Shown here in pieces: positions 17,052 to 29,800 of a DNA stretch of 64,000 nucleotides. Positions within the stretch are counted from its first letter, which is position 1. Every line of letters starts with the position of its first letter. Origin of the DNA: Stappia indica (GTDB lineage Bacteria > Pseudomonadota > Alphaproteobacteria > Rhizobiales > Stappiaceae); the NCBI RefSeq assembly GCF_009789575.1, contig NZ_CP046908.1:3439001-3503000 (forward strand), written 5' to 3'. The position numbers and the translations under genes are program-made. The notes under the pieces were generated by a model, which was given only the letters and a program-made list of their open reading frames with translations, was not told where the DNA came from and made no database searches.

Positions 17052-17552
17052 TCAATTGGGCGACGGGAAGATCCCCTGCAGCGCAATGCAGAAGTTCAGC
17101 GTCAGGAATGGCTGCATGTTCTGGTGCGGCTGGCTGCCCCCGACATTCGAGAGGCTGCTCGGCGACATCGTGACCGAGTTGGCAAGCGGGCCATAGAGCA
17201 GACCGAGATTGTTGCCGAGATAGTTGTTGGTCGGAGTGTTGGTGTCGACCGCCGTTCCAGAAGCCATGGGCAGGTGGTTGTGCTCGGGCATCTCGGGCGT
17301 CGTCAGCGTATGGGTCGTCTCGCCGGCGCGCTGGCCGAGGGTGAACCCGCTTCCCACATGCACCGGAACTCTGCCTCGAAGGTCGGGCAGAGCAAAATTG
17401 GTCGTCCCGTTGCCGCCATAGGTCGTCCCGAGCAGGGCGAACAGAGCCTGGTTCTGGTTGATCGGCAGAAGCTGACCGTTGCAGAAGGCCCATCCCTTTG
17501 GCGGGAAGTTGAAACTCATGATCCTGATTTCCGCAAGAAACGGTTCTGACAT
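17052..17552 (-). CDS. Phage tail collar-domain (microcystin-dependent-like) protein, copy 1
   Basis: This 166-residue protein is first in the three-gene collar series. It has FPPKGWAFCNGQLLPINQN, LFALLGTTYGGNGTTNFALPDLRGR and ends NMQPFLTLNFCIALQGIFP. AGGGCGGA directly precedes the ATG. Compared with copy 3 it keeps the same frame and spacing of motifs, so the trio arose by duplication. Upstream lies an AT-rich stretch with a good -10 on this strand. Its neighbour on that side is the giant adhesin, transcribed in the same direction but ending in its own terminator, so the collar genes are a separate unit. Confidence 0.85.
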   Translation of the reverse strand: MSEPFLAEIRIMSFNFPPKGWAFCNGQLLPINQNQALFALLGTTYGGNGTTNFALPDLRGRVPVHVGSGFTLGQRAGETTHTLTTPEMPEHNHLPMASGTAVDTNTPTNNYLGNNLGLLYGPLANSVTMSPSSLSNVGGSQPHQNMQPFLTLNFCIALQGIFPSPN

Positions 17553-17716
17553 TCCGCCCTCCCAGGCGCTTTCGGGTGTCGCGAGCCGTGACCGGGAATA
17601 ACTAGTCTTGAAAACACCCGGCCAAAATGAATGCGCCTGGATCCTGTGACAATTTCCAGTCGATATCAAGCGCAAAGAGCACGACTATATTGCGAAAAAT
17701 ATTTACTTAATCGCGA

Positions 17717-17722
17717 ATTATA
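17717..17722 (-). promoter_or_regulatory. Candidate -10 box for the collar operon
   Basis: Read on the minus strand this is TATAAT, a perfect -10, in the AT-rich stretch about 165 bases before the first collar gene. No good -35 stands 16-18 bases away, so a start here would need an activator or another sigma factor. Confidence 0.3.
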
Positions 17723-17828
17723 CAACCTTTGATCAGGAAATGCCTCTCCTGGATTGTGCTCCGGAAAGCGCAAGAGAACAGGTGCCGCGGCGAGGAGACC
17801 GAGGCTGCCGGAGCGTGGCGGGCGGCCC

Positions 17829-17864
17829 CAAAAAGCAAACCGCCGCCCCTTTCGGAGCGGCGGT
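17829..17864 (-). terminator. Rho-independent terminator of the giant adhesin gene
   Basis: On the minus strand an 11-base stem (ACCGCCGCTCC with GGGGCGGCGGT, one G-U pair) closes on a GAAA tetraloop and is followed by TTTGCTTTTT. It begins 15 bases after the stop codon of the giant gene. Confidence 0.85.
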
Positions 17865-17878
17865 GATGCGGCCGATGC

Positions 17879-20800
17879 TTACGGAGCGGTCGGCGTGTTG
17901 CAGGTTCCGGTGCCAAAGGTGGAGGACGCCGAGAACGGATTGATGAAGGTGCCTGTCGTCACCGAAGTCTGCTGGCCGGACAGGAAGATCTCGACCGTCT
18001 GCGTATCCGGGTTGAAATCCGCCGCCTCGCTGAAGGTTCCGCCAAGCCCCTGGACCAGGAAGGTGCCGGAGGTCGAGTTCTCGATGACGATGTCGCCATT
18101 GCCGGCGGGGGCTGTCGAGATCGTGTTGTTCTGGACCTGGTAGCAGACCGTCTGGCCGGCCGTGCCCTGGTTGCGCAGGTCGATACCGGTATTGGCGATG
18201 TCGGTTCCGTTCACGTTGATCGTGTTGTTCAGGACCTGGACATCGAGGCGGCCGGTGCCGGCATCGCGCCCGCTGGCGAAGATGCCGAAGCCGTCATTGA
18301 TGGTGATGTTGTTGTTCTGGATGGTGACGGCATTGTTGCCGCTGCCCGAGTTGGTGACGACGATGCCGTCGATCGGCGTTCCTGCCGCTGTCGTCGTCGT
18401 CAGCGTGTTGCTGCTGATCGTGCCCTGCAGGCTGCCAGTGCCGTTGGCGTTGAGCGCGATGATCGCCGGGCCCGTGCCGGCGGTGCCGGCCTGGGTGATG
18501 GTATTGCCGGTGATGTTGAAGAACAGCTGGCCGCTACCGGTCGCCGTGCCCGCCACACCGACGAACTGCGTACCGCCACCGCCGGGGACAAGCTGGTTGA
18601 GACCGGTCATGTTGAGCTGCAGACTGCCGTTGTTGGCATTCGCAGCGACGCCGCGCGAGGGGTTGTTGGTCAGCGTCGAACCGGACATGTCGATGCGCAG
18701 GTTGGCCGACACAGCGTCGGTTACGGCCAGGATGCCGACGACGCCCGAGTTGGAGATCGTCGAATTGACGATCGTCAGCAGGTCCGGGTTGGATGTGTTG
18801 CCCGAGGCCGTTGCCGTACTGTTGGCGATATCGATACCGGCATCCGCGGCGCCGGTGATGGTGACGCTGTCGAAGCGGCTGTCCAGCCCGCCTGCCGCTG
18901 TCCCGAGAAGGTTCTGCAGGAAGATGCCGTTCTCGTTCGCCGCGTTGCCGGCACCGGTGATACGGACGCGTGTCAGGTCGAGATTGCTGACGGTGGACCC
19001 GTGGATGCCGTGGATCCCGGTCGTGGTGATGTCGAGATTGGTCAGCGATACGTTGTGAGCATTGCTCAGCACGATGCCGCTGCCGGTGGAGTTCTGGATC
19101 GTGCCGCCGGAGCCCTGCGTCGAACCCGAGCCGGTGATCACAAAGCCACCCGTGGTGCCCGTGCTGTCCAGAACGATGCCGTTGACGGCGCCGTTGGTGC
19201 TGACCGACTGGAAGGTCATGCCGGCCGCACCGAAGCTGGTATTCTGGACCTGGACTGCGGTGCCCGTCCCGGTATCCACGGTGTTGCCGGTGCCGGTGAC
19301 CGCGATGGTGCCGCCGCCGGTTGCCAGGAAGCCGGTGCCGGACGTGGTGTCGATGTCGAGGCCGCCATTGGTGAAACTGATGGTCGAGCCCGTGTTGCTG
19401 GCGAGCGAAATGGCAGTATTGGCGCCGCTGTTGATGGTGGCGCTGGTGCCTGCGAACGTGACGGATGTCCCTGCGACGAGGTTCGAAATGTCGATCGTCG
19501 CGCCCGTGCCGCCCGTATTGGACAGGTTCAGGTTCCCTGTCGTCACGGAGCCGGAAGCAGCGTTGAGACGGATGCCCGAACCTGTGCTGCCGAAGGCATT
19601 GACGTTGCCGAGTGTCAGGTTGAGGGCGGTGTTGGTGATGTCGAGCGCGGCGCGGTTGTTGGCTGTGATCCCGACCGCGGAAACCGTCCCGACCGACACG
19701 GTGCCTGCATTGTTAGCGTAGATGCCGTAGCCATTTCGTGTCGAGAATGCGGTGGCCGCCTCGACAGTGAAGCTGCCGGTATTGTTCTCAAGATAGATGC
19801 CGCCGCCGCTCTCGCCCAAATCGTCGTTGTCTATGGACACAGAGTTGAGCGTGACGTTTGTCGTGGTGTTGCGGATGTCGATCGAAGCGACACCGGCGCC
19901 GAGCGCGTTGTTGGTGTTTATGCCGCCGCCGAGGATGGTGAGGATGCCGCCGGAGTCGGCATCGATGCCCTGGCCGCTGGCGGTGACGGTGCCCCCTCCG
20001 GTGTTCCTCTGGAAGTCCGTATGGACGAACCTGGTGAATGTGGTTTGGGAGGCCGCATTGTTGTTCTGCAGGAGAAGGCCGGCGCCACCTGCCGTGTAGG
20101 CAACGTTGTCGCGATTGGAGACTTCCATCTGGCCCTGGAAATCGGCGACGAAGGAAGCCTGGGCGTTGGTGATGCGGATGCCGGCCGTCTGGGCGTAGTA
20201 GATGATGTTCGACGCCGTCGTGGTGAAGGATCCCGAATTGCCGTCGAGGTCGATGCCGTAGGTCATCGAACCCGGCGTGCTGCTATTGCCGAGCGTGATC
20301 GCGTTGAAAATGAAGTCCGCCGAGGAACTGGCGATCCGGATGCCGGTCCCGGTGACGTCGGAAGCAGTTGTGTCGGCGACGCGGAAGGTTCCGCCGGAGA
20401 CGTTCTGCAGGTCGACGAAGTTGCCGCTGGACAGGCCGGAGGCGGCGACGGTGTCGAAGAAGACGCCGCCCGCGCCGACCGCGACCGTGTTCATGATGAT
20501 GCCGCGGCCGGTCGCTGTGTTGATCGCCTGCGTTCCGCTGCTTGCCACATTCAGCGTCAGCAGCGTTCCGCCCGAGCCGTTTGCGTCGAAGCCGGTGCCG
20601 GCACCCGTATCGATGTCGAGCGCGCCGGTGAAGTTGACCGTGGTCGTGTTGCCCGCGCCGAGGTCGATGTCGACGCCCGCGCCGGCCGATCCGGCATTGT
20701 TGATGGTGGTCGCGCCGAGGTTGAACGTGCCGGTCGAACTGGTGATCCTGAGGCCGGCCCCGGCCGAACCGGTGACGTTCAGCGTACCGATGGTCAGCGC

Positions 20801-23800
20801 ATTGTTGCCGGCCGCCGTGGCGTTGCCGCCCTCGACATAGACGCCCGAGCCGGCCGCGTTGGTGGAATTCACCGTTCCGAAGCTGAGGTTCATCGTCAGC
20901 GGGTCGAGGAACAGCGCCGTGCCGTTGGTGGTATCGACTGTGCCGGAGCCGCCGCCATTCAGCGCAAAGACGGTGTTGAAGCCGTTGGTCTTGGTGTCGA
21001 CCTCAAGGCCGGTGCCGTTGTTGTTGAAGATGTTGAGCGTGGTGAAGCCGATTTCGCCGGTCGTGTCGATGAACGAAACACCGTCGCCAGCCACGCGATT
21101 GCCGGTGCCCTGGCCGACATTCAGCGTGCCGCCGGCGACTGCGCCACCCGCGCCATCGCTGTCGAAGTCGACCGCCTGGAACAGGATCCCGCCGGCGCTG
21201 CCGTTGCCGATCACAGTGTTGCCTGAGAACGAGCGGATGCCGATCGAGCTTTCGGTGGTCGAGACGTTCTGGCCGGTGATTTCCACGCTGGGTACGCCGG
21301 ACGCCGCGCTCTCGAAGGTCGTGTTGTCGATGGAGAGCAGCAGGTTGTTGGCGGTTCCAGCTCCGACTTCCTCGACATCGAGCGCTTGGCCGGTGGAGCG
21401 GATGGTGTTGGTGCCGGTCAGGTTGAGGGTCAGGACGCCGGTTCCGACCGAGGCGATGCGGATGCCGATGCCGGCAATATCGCCGGTATCGCCATTGCCA
21501 CCTGTGCCCATCACGATGTCGGACAGCGTCACGGTGCTCGAGATTGCACTGGTCTGGTTGATGCGGATGCCATCACCGGTGATGTCGTCCCCCGCGCCGG
21601 TCGCGGAGGCGCCGAGCGTCAGACCGGAGATCGAGGCATTGATGTCCTGGATAAAGACGCCGTTGCCGCCGGTCGCATCGATCGTGTTGGTGCCGGCCAG
21701 CGTGAACGAGCCGACCGCATCATTGTCGACGAGTTGGATGCCGTTGGAGAACGTGTTCGTGCCGGTGCCGTTGATGTCGATGTTCGTGACCGTAACCGTG
21801 GCATCGGAGGTCTGGTAACCGATGCCGTAGACCACCGAACTGCCCGCATTGACGGCGATCGTGGATGTCGCACCCGCATGGCCGACCTGGAACGTGCCGG
21901 TGCTGTTGTTGTTGAACGAGATCGCTGAGCCGCGACTGGAGATCTGCACGCCCGCTCCCGCCGTGCCGATGTTCACCGTGCCGTGCGAGCCGTTGAACAG
22001 CAGGCCGAAAAGGGTGTCGTCGATGGTCACGCCGTTCGCGCCGGTACCGATGTTGATCGTCGAGGTACTGGTGCCCGTCGTCTGCACACCGGCGATGTTC
22101 TGCGTGTTGGTGGAATCTATGTCCAGGTTGGCGATCGTCAGCGCACCGGTCATGGTCAGATCGGTCAGGGCAACGACGTCGGTCGTGGTGGTGCCGGACC
22201 GATTGAAGCTCGCGTTCTGGATGGTGATGCCGCCGGTGCCCGAGATCCCGTCGAGAGACATGCCGGCCGTGTCGCCGGTCGAGGTGATCTGGTTGAAGGT
22301 GATGCCGCCGATGTCGGCGATGACGGTGTCGAGAGCCAGTGCCGCCGTCTGGGAACTGGTGATCGCGTTGGTTCCGACTGCAGAGGCCGTCAATGTGCCG
22401 CCGGCCGAGCCGTCGAGGCGAAGCCCGCCGTTCAGCGTTACCCCGTCGAGGATCGCAACCGAGTTGCCCGCCGTGGTCGCGACATCGACCGCGTATGCGC
22501 CTGTGCCTCCGCCGATCGTGCTCGAGCGGATCATGAAGTTCGAGTCTGCGCCGTAGCTCGCCACGAGGCCGGCGCCGCCGCCGGTATTGGCGATGAAGAC
22601 GTTCTGGATCGTTGCCGTGCCGGCAAGGATCACCGTGCCGCTGCCCGACGAGGAGGTCAGGATGGGAACCACCGTGTCGAACGTGCCCGGAGCGGTGATG
22701 ATCGAGCTGGAACTGATGCCGGTGAGCAGAAGGCTCGCCGGCACGCCGCCGGCGGAAATGCCGAGCGTCGTGACGTCGACGCTGTCGCCGCCGGCCATGC
22801 CGAGCAGAGCCCGGTTCGCCCCGAGATTGAAGCTCGAGCCGCCGAGGTCGATGATCTGCTGCACGCCGCCGGTCGTCGCGTCGACCAGCACGATCACGTC
22901 GGCGCCCGAGGCTTGCGCCTGGGCAACCGTGCCGGGATCGGAGAACGTGCCGGCGCCGGACGTGGCGTTGGTATCGACGACGAAGAAGTTGGCGCCTTGC
23001 AGGTTCGAGATGTCGCTCAACCCGAAACTCACGTCCTCGAAGTCATACTCGCCTGTTGCGGTCACGCCGGTTGTGACGAGGGCGAGGTTGCCGAGAACCA
23101 CCGAGGTGTCGATGGCGCTGGCCGCCGGCGCCGAACCATCGCCGAACTGGAACCGCACTCCGTCGGCAATGTTGGCATTGGTCATGTCGATGCCGAACTG
23201 CACGCCCGTGATCGCGCTGGACCCGGTGGTCACCACGTTCTGGCTGTTGGTGTAGCCGGTCAGGTCGATGCCGCGCGATCCGGAAACGCCGGTGCCGGTG
23301 ATGTTGAGCGTCGCGAGGGTGATCGCTCCGTCGAAAGAGCCGCCCGACAGGTTCAGGCCCGTCGCCGAGGCGCCGACATCTGTGATCAGGACATTGCCGA
23401 AGGTCATGGCACCGTTGGTACCGGTGGCGCGGATGCCGTTGCCGCCGGTGCCCATGTCGATGGTCATGTTGTCGGTCGTCAGCGTGCCGGAATTGTTGTC
23501 GAGCAGCAGTCCGTCGCCGCTGCTGAGCGTCAGGTCGACCGTGCCCAAGTTGACGTTCGCCGCGACATTGGCGAGCGACACGGCCGAACCGGTGGTGCCT
23601 GAAACCGTGGTCGTGCCGGAGACGGTGAAGGCGCCGCCGGTGAGGTTATTCAGCCCGATGCCAGCCGCGCTCGCGACATTGGTATTGGACAGCGATGTCA
23701 GGTTGATGCCGCCGGCGGTGATCGCCGTGTTGGAAAGGTTGATGCCCTGGCCGGCGTTGGCGGCGACCGTGCCGGCGGCGATGCCGAGCGAGCCGCCCTG

Positions 23801-26800
23801 CTGGAAGACCACGCCGAAGGCGCTTTCGACGTTGATGTTGAGATTGGTGAAGCTGAACGTGCCCGCCTGGCCGTTGTTGTCGATGAACAGGCCGTCGCCG
23901 CCCATCGCCGTGGTCGAGCCGAAATCCACCGTGCCGGTGAAGGACACGGAATGGGCGCCCGTCGCATTGAAAGACGAGATGCCGTTGCTGCTCGCGCCGT
24001 TGGCGACCACGGTGCCGGCATGGGTGAAGCTTCCGCCGCCCATCTGGACCATGGCGAGCACGCTGCCCGACGTGATGTTGATCGAACTGGTGGCGTCGAA
24101 GTTGAAATCAGCGGTGCTGCCGGTGATGGCGATCGCGTTGGTGCTGGTCCCGGCGACATCGACATTGGTGGCGTTGATGGTGCCGCCGGCAGTGTTGAAG
24201 GTCAGCCCCCGCACACCCGACGTGATGGAGATGTTCTCCAGCGTGGTGGTGCCGGTGGTGTTGTTGAGGGTGATCGAACCGTTCGCGCCCGAGCCGGTGG
24301 ACGTGATGTTGCGAAGGGTCGAATCCGCAGCGTTGAGGAGGACGTCGCCGGTATTGCCGGAGAAGGTGACGCCGTCGATGGTGGTGTTGGTCGAGGGCGT
24401 GATCTCGATGCCGTAGGTCGAGAAATTGCTGATCAGCGATCGCTCGATCAGGGTGTTGCTGGCGCCGCCGGCATCGTGGATGCCGCGCGAGGCGGTGCCG
24501 TTGCCTTCGAGAATGAGACCGGACAGTCGGTTGCCGGTGGAGCCGAGCGTGACAACATCGTTGCCGGCGGAGGTGGTCAGCGTCGCCGCTCCGTTCCCCG
24601 TCGGATCGTTGATCACGATGCCGGCTGCAGACAGCAGGAAGGTCGGAGGCGCCGTGATGTTCACCGCGACGGTCTGGCTGCCGCCGGCACCGTCGCCGAA
24701 GCTGAGCAGCTGCACATTGTCGAGCAGGTTCAGCGTGTCGTTGGCATTGGTGGCGGCCGCGGTGATCACGTCCCCGTTGTTGATCAGGACGATGATGTCG
24801 CCCGCGGCGATAGCCGCTTCGGCCGCTGCCAGCGTCATCGGGTTAGAGGCGTCGGAACCGGAGCCGTCGCCGCCGCCGACCGCACCGTCGGCATCCACGA
24901 AGTAGATCCGGCCGACGCTGAAGCCGTTGCCCGGGCTGGTCGCGAACGCAACGTCCCGGAAATTGTACGTCCCGGCGACCGGCGCGCTGGTCGCATCGAT
25001 GGCGACGGTGGCCGAAATCGTCGATCCGGTGTCGACGGCATCTTCGCCGTCGCCATAGGTGAAATCGAGATTGGTGCTGCTGTTGACGAAGATACCGGTC
25101 TCGACACCGGCGATGCTGGCATCGGCACCTCCAGCCACCGCATCGCCGAGTTGCACCGTGCCGCCGCCGAGCGCTCCGCGCAGGTCGACCGCAATCGTGC
25201 CGGCCGAGGAATTGCCGGTTACGTCGAAATCACCGGCTGTCACGGACGCGTTCAATGTGGCGCCGGTCATCTCGATGCCGGTGGAATTGGCAGAGTTCAG
25301 CGCGATGTCTAGATCTGCGAAGGAGATATCGCCGGTGATCGTGCCGGAAATGTCGATGGCTGCGCTGCGCGCCTCGATTGACGGGACGGGGGTGCCTGTC
25401 GGCAGCGGCGTTGCGTGCGGATTGCTGATCACCGTCCGGCCGAAAGAGATCGCTCCGCTGGTATTGGTGATGCGGATCGCATCTTCCACCGTGTCGGAGA
25501 TGGTTGTCGTGCCCGTGACGGTGAACGTGCCGCTGTTGCCGGACAGATCGATGCCGACAGTGGAGCCGCCGGTTGTCAGGTTGGCTCCCGGTGTCGACGC
25601 CACTGTCAGCGTGTTGAAGTTGAAGGCACCCGAGGACGCGGTTACTTGGATGCCGGTGGCAGGGGTGCGGGAATAGGCTGGACCGGTGAAGTTGACTCGA
25701 TCCGGAGCGTTGATGGTTGTGGTCCCGGTGACAGTGAACGAGCCGGCGAACTGGTCCGCGTAAAGCTGGCCGGTCGTTGTCCCGCCCAGCGTCAGGCTCG
25801 ACAGGGTGATGTCGCCATTCGCCAGGCCGAAACCGGTTCCCAGGAACATCTGGCCGCCCGTGACCTCGCCATCGGCAATCCCGACCGTCAGGCCGGGGTT
25901 GCCCGACCCCAACGTGAGCGCCTGGTTCACCGCGTTGACGTTGTAGTTGGTGAAGTCGATCCGGCCGATATTTGGGTTGGCCGTGCTGTCGAAGAAAACG
26001 GCGCTTCTGACGGCGAGACCCGGAGTGCCGGCGGTAAAGGTCCCGCCGTTGACGGCCTGCAGGCCTGCGGTGGACAGGTCGGAATCGAACGTGACGCCCT
26101 GGAAGCTCACTCCATTGCCGAAGAGGCTCGGATCGAAGGCTGTCGCGGAACCCAGCAGCGTGTTGTTGGCGAAGTCGGTGAGGGTTATCAGCCCGTTGTT
26201 GCCGATGATGCGGACGCCGCTGTCTTCGGTCTGGAACGTCGAGTTGGAAATCGAGACGACAGCGCTGTCGTCGCCGCTGGTGGTGACGACGATGCCATGC
26301 TCGCTCGGCGTCACCGTGGCGCCGGACGCATCGTGGATGATGGTCAGATTATCGACGGCAAGCGACAGTGCGCGGGTTGCGCCGGCATCGTTCTGGATGA
26401 CGTTGAAGCTGTTGAACGAGCTGCCGCTGGCAACGGTGGAGAGCGTGCCGCCATTGACCGCGAACGAGCCGTCGAGATTCTGCAGCAGCACCGACGTCAT
26501 GTTGGAGTTGGTGGCATTCACCTCGTCCAGCGTGATGTCGACCGCCATGTCCGAGATATCGATCGCGGTCGCATCGGTGATCGAAATCGATCCACTGTCA
26601 ATTCGAAGGGTACCGCCGTTCCGCGCGAAAATGCCGTTGTCGAGATACGATATGACATCAAGCCCGCCCGTGAAGGCGACGGTCGAATTCGTCCCGTTGT
26701 TGTTGATGTTGACGCGATTCCCGACAGTCAGGACCGAATTGGACCCAATCGTGACCTGGCCTCCAAACGTCACGTCATTGGCGGTCGTCGCGCCCGTAAT

Positions 26801-29800
26801 CGAGATGCCGAAAGCAGAAGCTCCAATTGAAGTGATGTCACCCGAATAGCTGAAGGTTCCGCCCGAACGGTTCTGGAGCTGAACGGCGACACCGGCGGTA
26901 TTGTTGATCGAACTGTCGGCATCGAAGGTGATCGCGGCATTGCCGCCGTAAACATACAGCGAGCTCAGACCGTTGATATCGACATCGGTACCGGTGACGG
27001 TGCCGGAGGCATTTTCCAGGTACAACGCTGCACCGTTCGTGTTGGAAATCGCCAGGTTGGTGAGCGTGACCGCGCCGGTGGCGCTGGTCAGGTCGATGCC
27101 TGCGGTCGCGGTGACGCCGCTGATGGTGACGCCGGCGATGCCGGAGCCCGAGACCGCGTTGCCGGCCGAGCTGCCGACGATGATGTTGCGGATGGCATTG
27201 CCATTGGCGAGTGCGAGCGTTGCGCCGCCGCCGCCGGAATTGGTCAGCGTTGCCGCGCCCAGTCCCGTCGGGTCGGTGACGGTGATGCCGCCCGCCGGCA
27301 GGTTGGTGCCGGTGATGTTCAGCGGGATGATGAAGCCGGATTCGGCAAAAGTCCGGCCGCCGCCGAACGTGTCGATGGTCTGGCCGTCGTCCAGCGTGAA
27401 GGTCAGGCCCGATGTATCGATGGCCGAACCGTCGTTGATCAGCACGAAATTGACCGTGCCGAGCGTCGAGGCCATCGCGATGGCGGTGGCGATCGAGGCG
27501 CGGTTGTCGGTCGAGGAGCCGTCGCCGGTGCCGGTCGCCGTCGCCGCGACATAGTAGTTGTTCGAGAGGCTGACGGCGAAGTTGAACCCGCCGGTGAAGG
27601 CGGTGGAGCCGAAGGCGTAGGTGCCGTCGCCTGCATTCACGCCGATGCCGTCGAGGGCATAGTTGCTGCCCGAGATGCTGCCGCCGCCGAAGGTAAAGTT
27701 GGCGCTGGGAGCCGCACCTGCCGCGCCATTGGTGCCGAGCACCACGCCGGTCGCGACAGCGGAGATGTTGCCGCCATTGGTAATGGTGACCGTCCGGCCG
27801 TTTTGCGTGCCGGAAATGTCGATGCCGCGCGAACCGGCGGTACCGGTGCCGGTAACGTCGAGGCTCGACATGGTGAGCGTGGCATCGCCGCCGGCAAGGT
27901 TGAGGCCGGCACCTGCGTCGAGACCGGTGACGTCGACGTCGCCGAAACTGAAGCTGCCGCCGGTCGAGCCGGACAGGTCGATGCCGTCGCCGCCCATTCC
28001 GGACAAGGTGGTGGTGCCGGTGACGGTAAAGCTGCTGCCCGCACCGAGCGCCAGCGACAGTGCATCGCCGGTCGCCCCGCTGCTGGCGATGCTGGAGAAT
28101 GTCGCGTCGGTGGCGATGCCGCCGATCGTGGCCGCGCTTCCGCCGGTTGCCGAGAGCGATCCGCCGGTGACCTGCAACGAGCCGCCGCCGGTTGCCGACA
28201 GCGCATCGAAGCCGGCCGTAACGATGTCGAGCCCGCCGGTGAAGGCGATGGCCGAGGACTGGCCGTTGTTGTCGAGGCTGAGGCCGCTGCCGCCGCCGAG
28301 TGCGGTGGTTGTGCCGAGCGAGACGAGGCCGCCGAAGGTGACGTTGCTTGCCGCCGTGGCGCCGGCGATGGTGATGCCGGAGGCGGTGCCGCCGTTCGAC
28401 GAGATCGAGCCGAAATGGCTGAAGCTGCCGCCGATGCGCCCGGTGATCTCCACCGCTGCCCCGCCGGTATTGGCGACCGAACTGTCGGCATCGAAGGTGA
28501 TTGCGGCATTGCCGCCGGACACCGCGAGCGAGTTCACGCCGGCAATGTCTACATTGGTGCCGGTGACCGTGCCGGTGTTGCCCGCGAGAGAGAGACCGGT
28601 GCCGCTGCCATTGTTCACCGAGACATCGGTCAGGATCACCGAGCCGGACGTGTTGGCGAGCGAAATGCCGGCGGTCGAGGTGACGCCGCTGATGGTGACG
28701 CCGGCGATGCCGGAGCCGGAAATGGCGTTGCCGGCGGAGTTGCCGACCGTGATGTTGCGCACCGCATTGCCGTTGGCGAGCGACAGGGTCGCGACGCCGC
28801 CGGACGAGTTGGTCAGCGTCGCCGCGCCCAGGCCCGTCGGATCGGTGATGGTGACGCCGCCGGTCGGCAGGTTGTCGCCGGTGATGTTCAGCGGAATGAG
28901 GTAGCCGGCCTCGGTGAAGCTGCGGCCGTCGCCGAACGTGTCGATGCTCTGGCCGTTGGCGAGCGTGAAGGTGAGGCCCGACGTGTCGATGGCGGAGCCG
29001 TCGTTGATCAGGATGAAGTTGACGGCGCCGAGGCTGCCGGCCTGCGCGATCGCGGTCGCGATCGAGGCGGCGTTGCTGGTCGAGGAGCCGTCGCCGGTGC
29101 CGCCGGCGGACACGTAGAAGTTCTGCGTGCTGCTGATGTCGAAGTTGAAGGCGCCGGTAAAGGCCGTGGTGCCAAAACCGTAGCTGCCGGTGCCCGACAG
29201 GATGCCGATGCCGTCCAGCGCGAACACGTTGCCGGCGACCGTGCCGCCGCCGAAGGTGAAGATCGCATCGGCTGCCGTACCGGCCGCACCATTGGTGCCG
29301 AGCACGATGCCGGTAGCGACGCCGGAAATGTTGCCGCCATTGGTGATGGTGACCGTCCGGCCGTTCTGGGTGCCGGAAATGTCGATGCCGCGCGATCCGG
29401 CGACATTGGTGCCGGTCACGTCGAGGCTCGCCATGGTGAGCGTGGCATCGCCGCCGGCAAGGTTCAGACCGGTGCCGCCGCCAAGGCCGGTAACGTCGAC
29501 ATTGCCTGCGGTAATGGTGGCGCCGGTCGTGCCGGAAAGATCGAAGCCGTCGCTGGATGCGCCCGCGCCGAGGCCGTCGATCGTGGTCGTGCCGGTGAAG
29601 TTGAACGTGCCGCCGCCGGTGATGACGACGCCGTCGTCGCCGGTGTTGGTGGCCGTCAGGTTGGCGACATTGATGATCCCGCCATTGTTGGCGAAGGACA
29701 GGGCATCCCCGGTCACGTTGGAGATGTTGATCGTCGAGAGATTCGTGGTGCCGGTATTGTTGGCGATCGAGATGCCGTTGGTGCCGCCGTCGATGGTGAT

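Larger units (their letters stand above)
17553..17878. other. Intergenic region upstream of the collar operon
   Basis: No gene is seen in these 326 bases. The section 17640-17740 is notably AT-rich against the GC-rich surroundings, as promoters in such genomes tend to be. The rest holds the terminator of the giant gene. Confidence 0.6.

Noticed and set aside
15948-17552. Prophage remnant, suggested by the three collar genes
   Set aside because: No integrase, capsid, tail or lysis genes, no attachment-like repeats, and base composition is like the surroundings.
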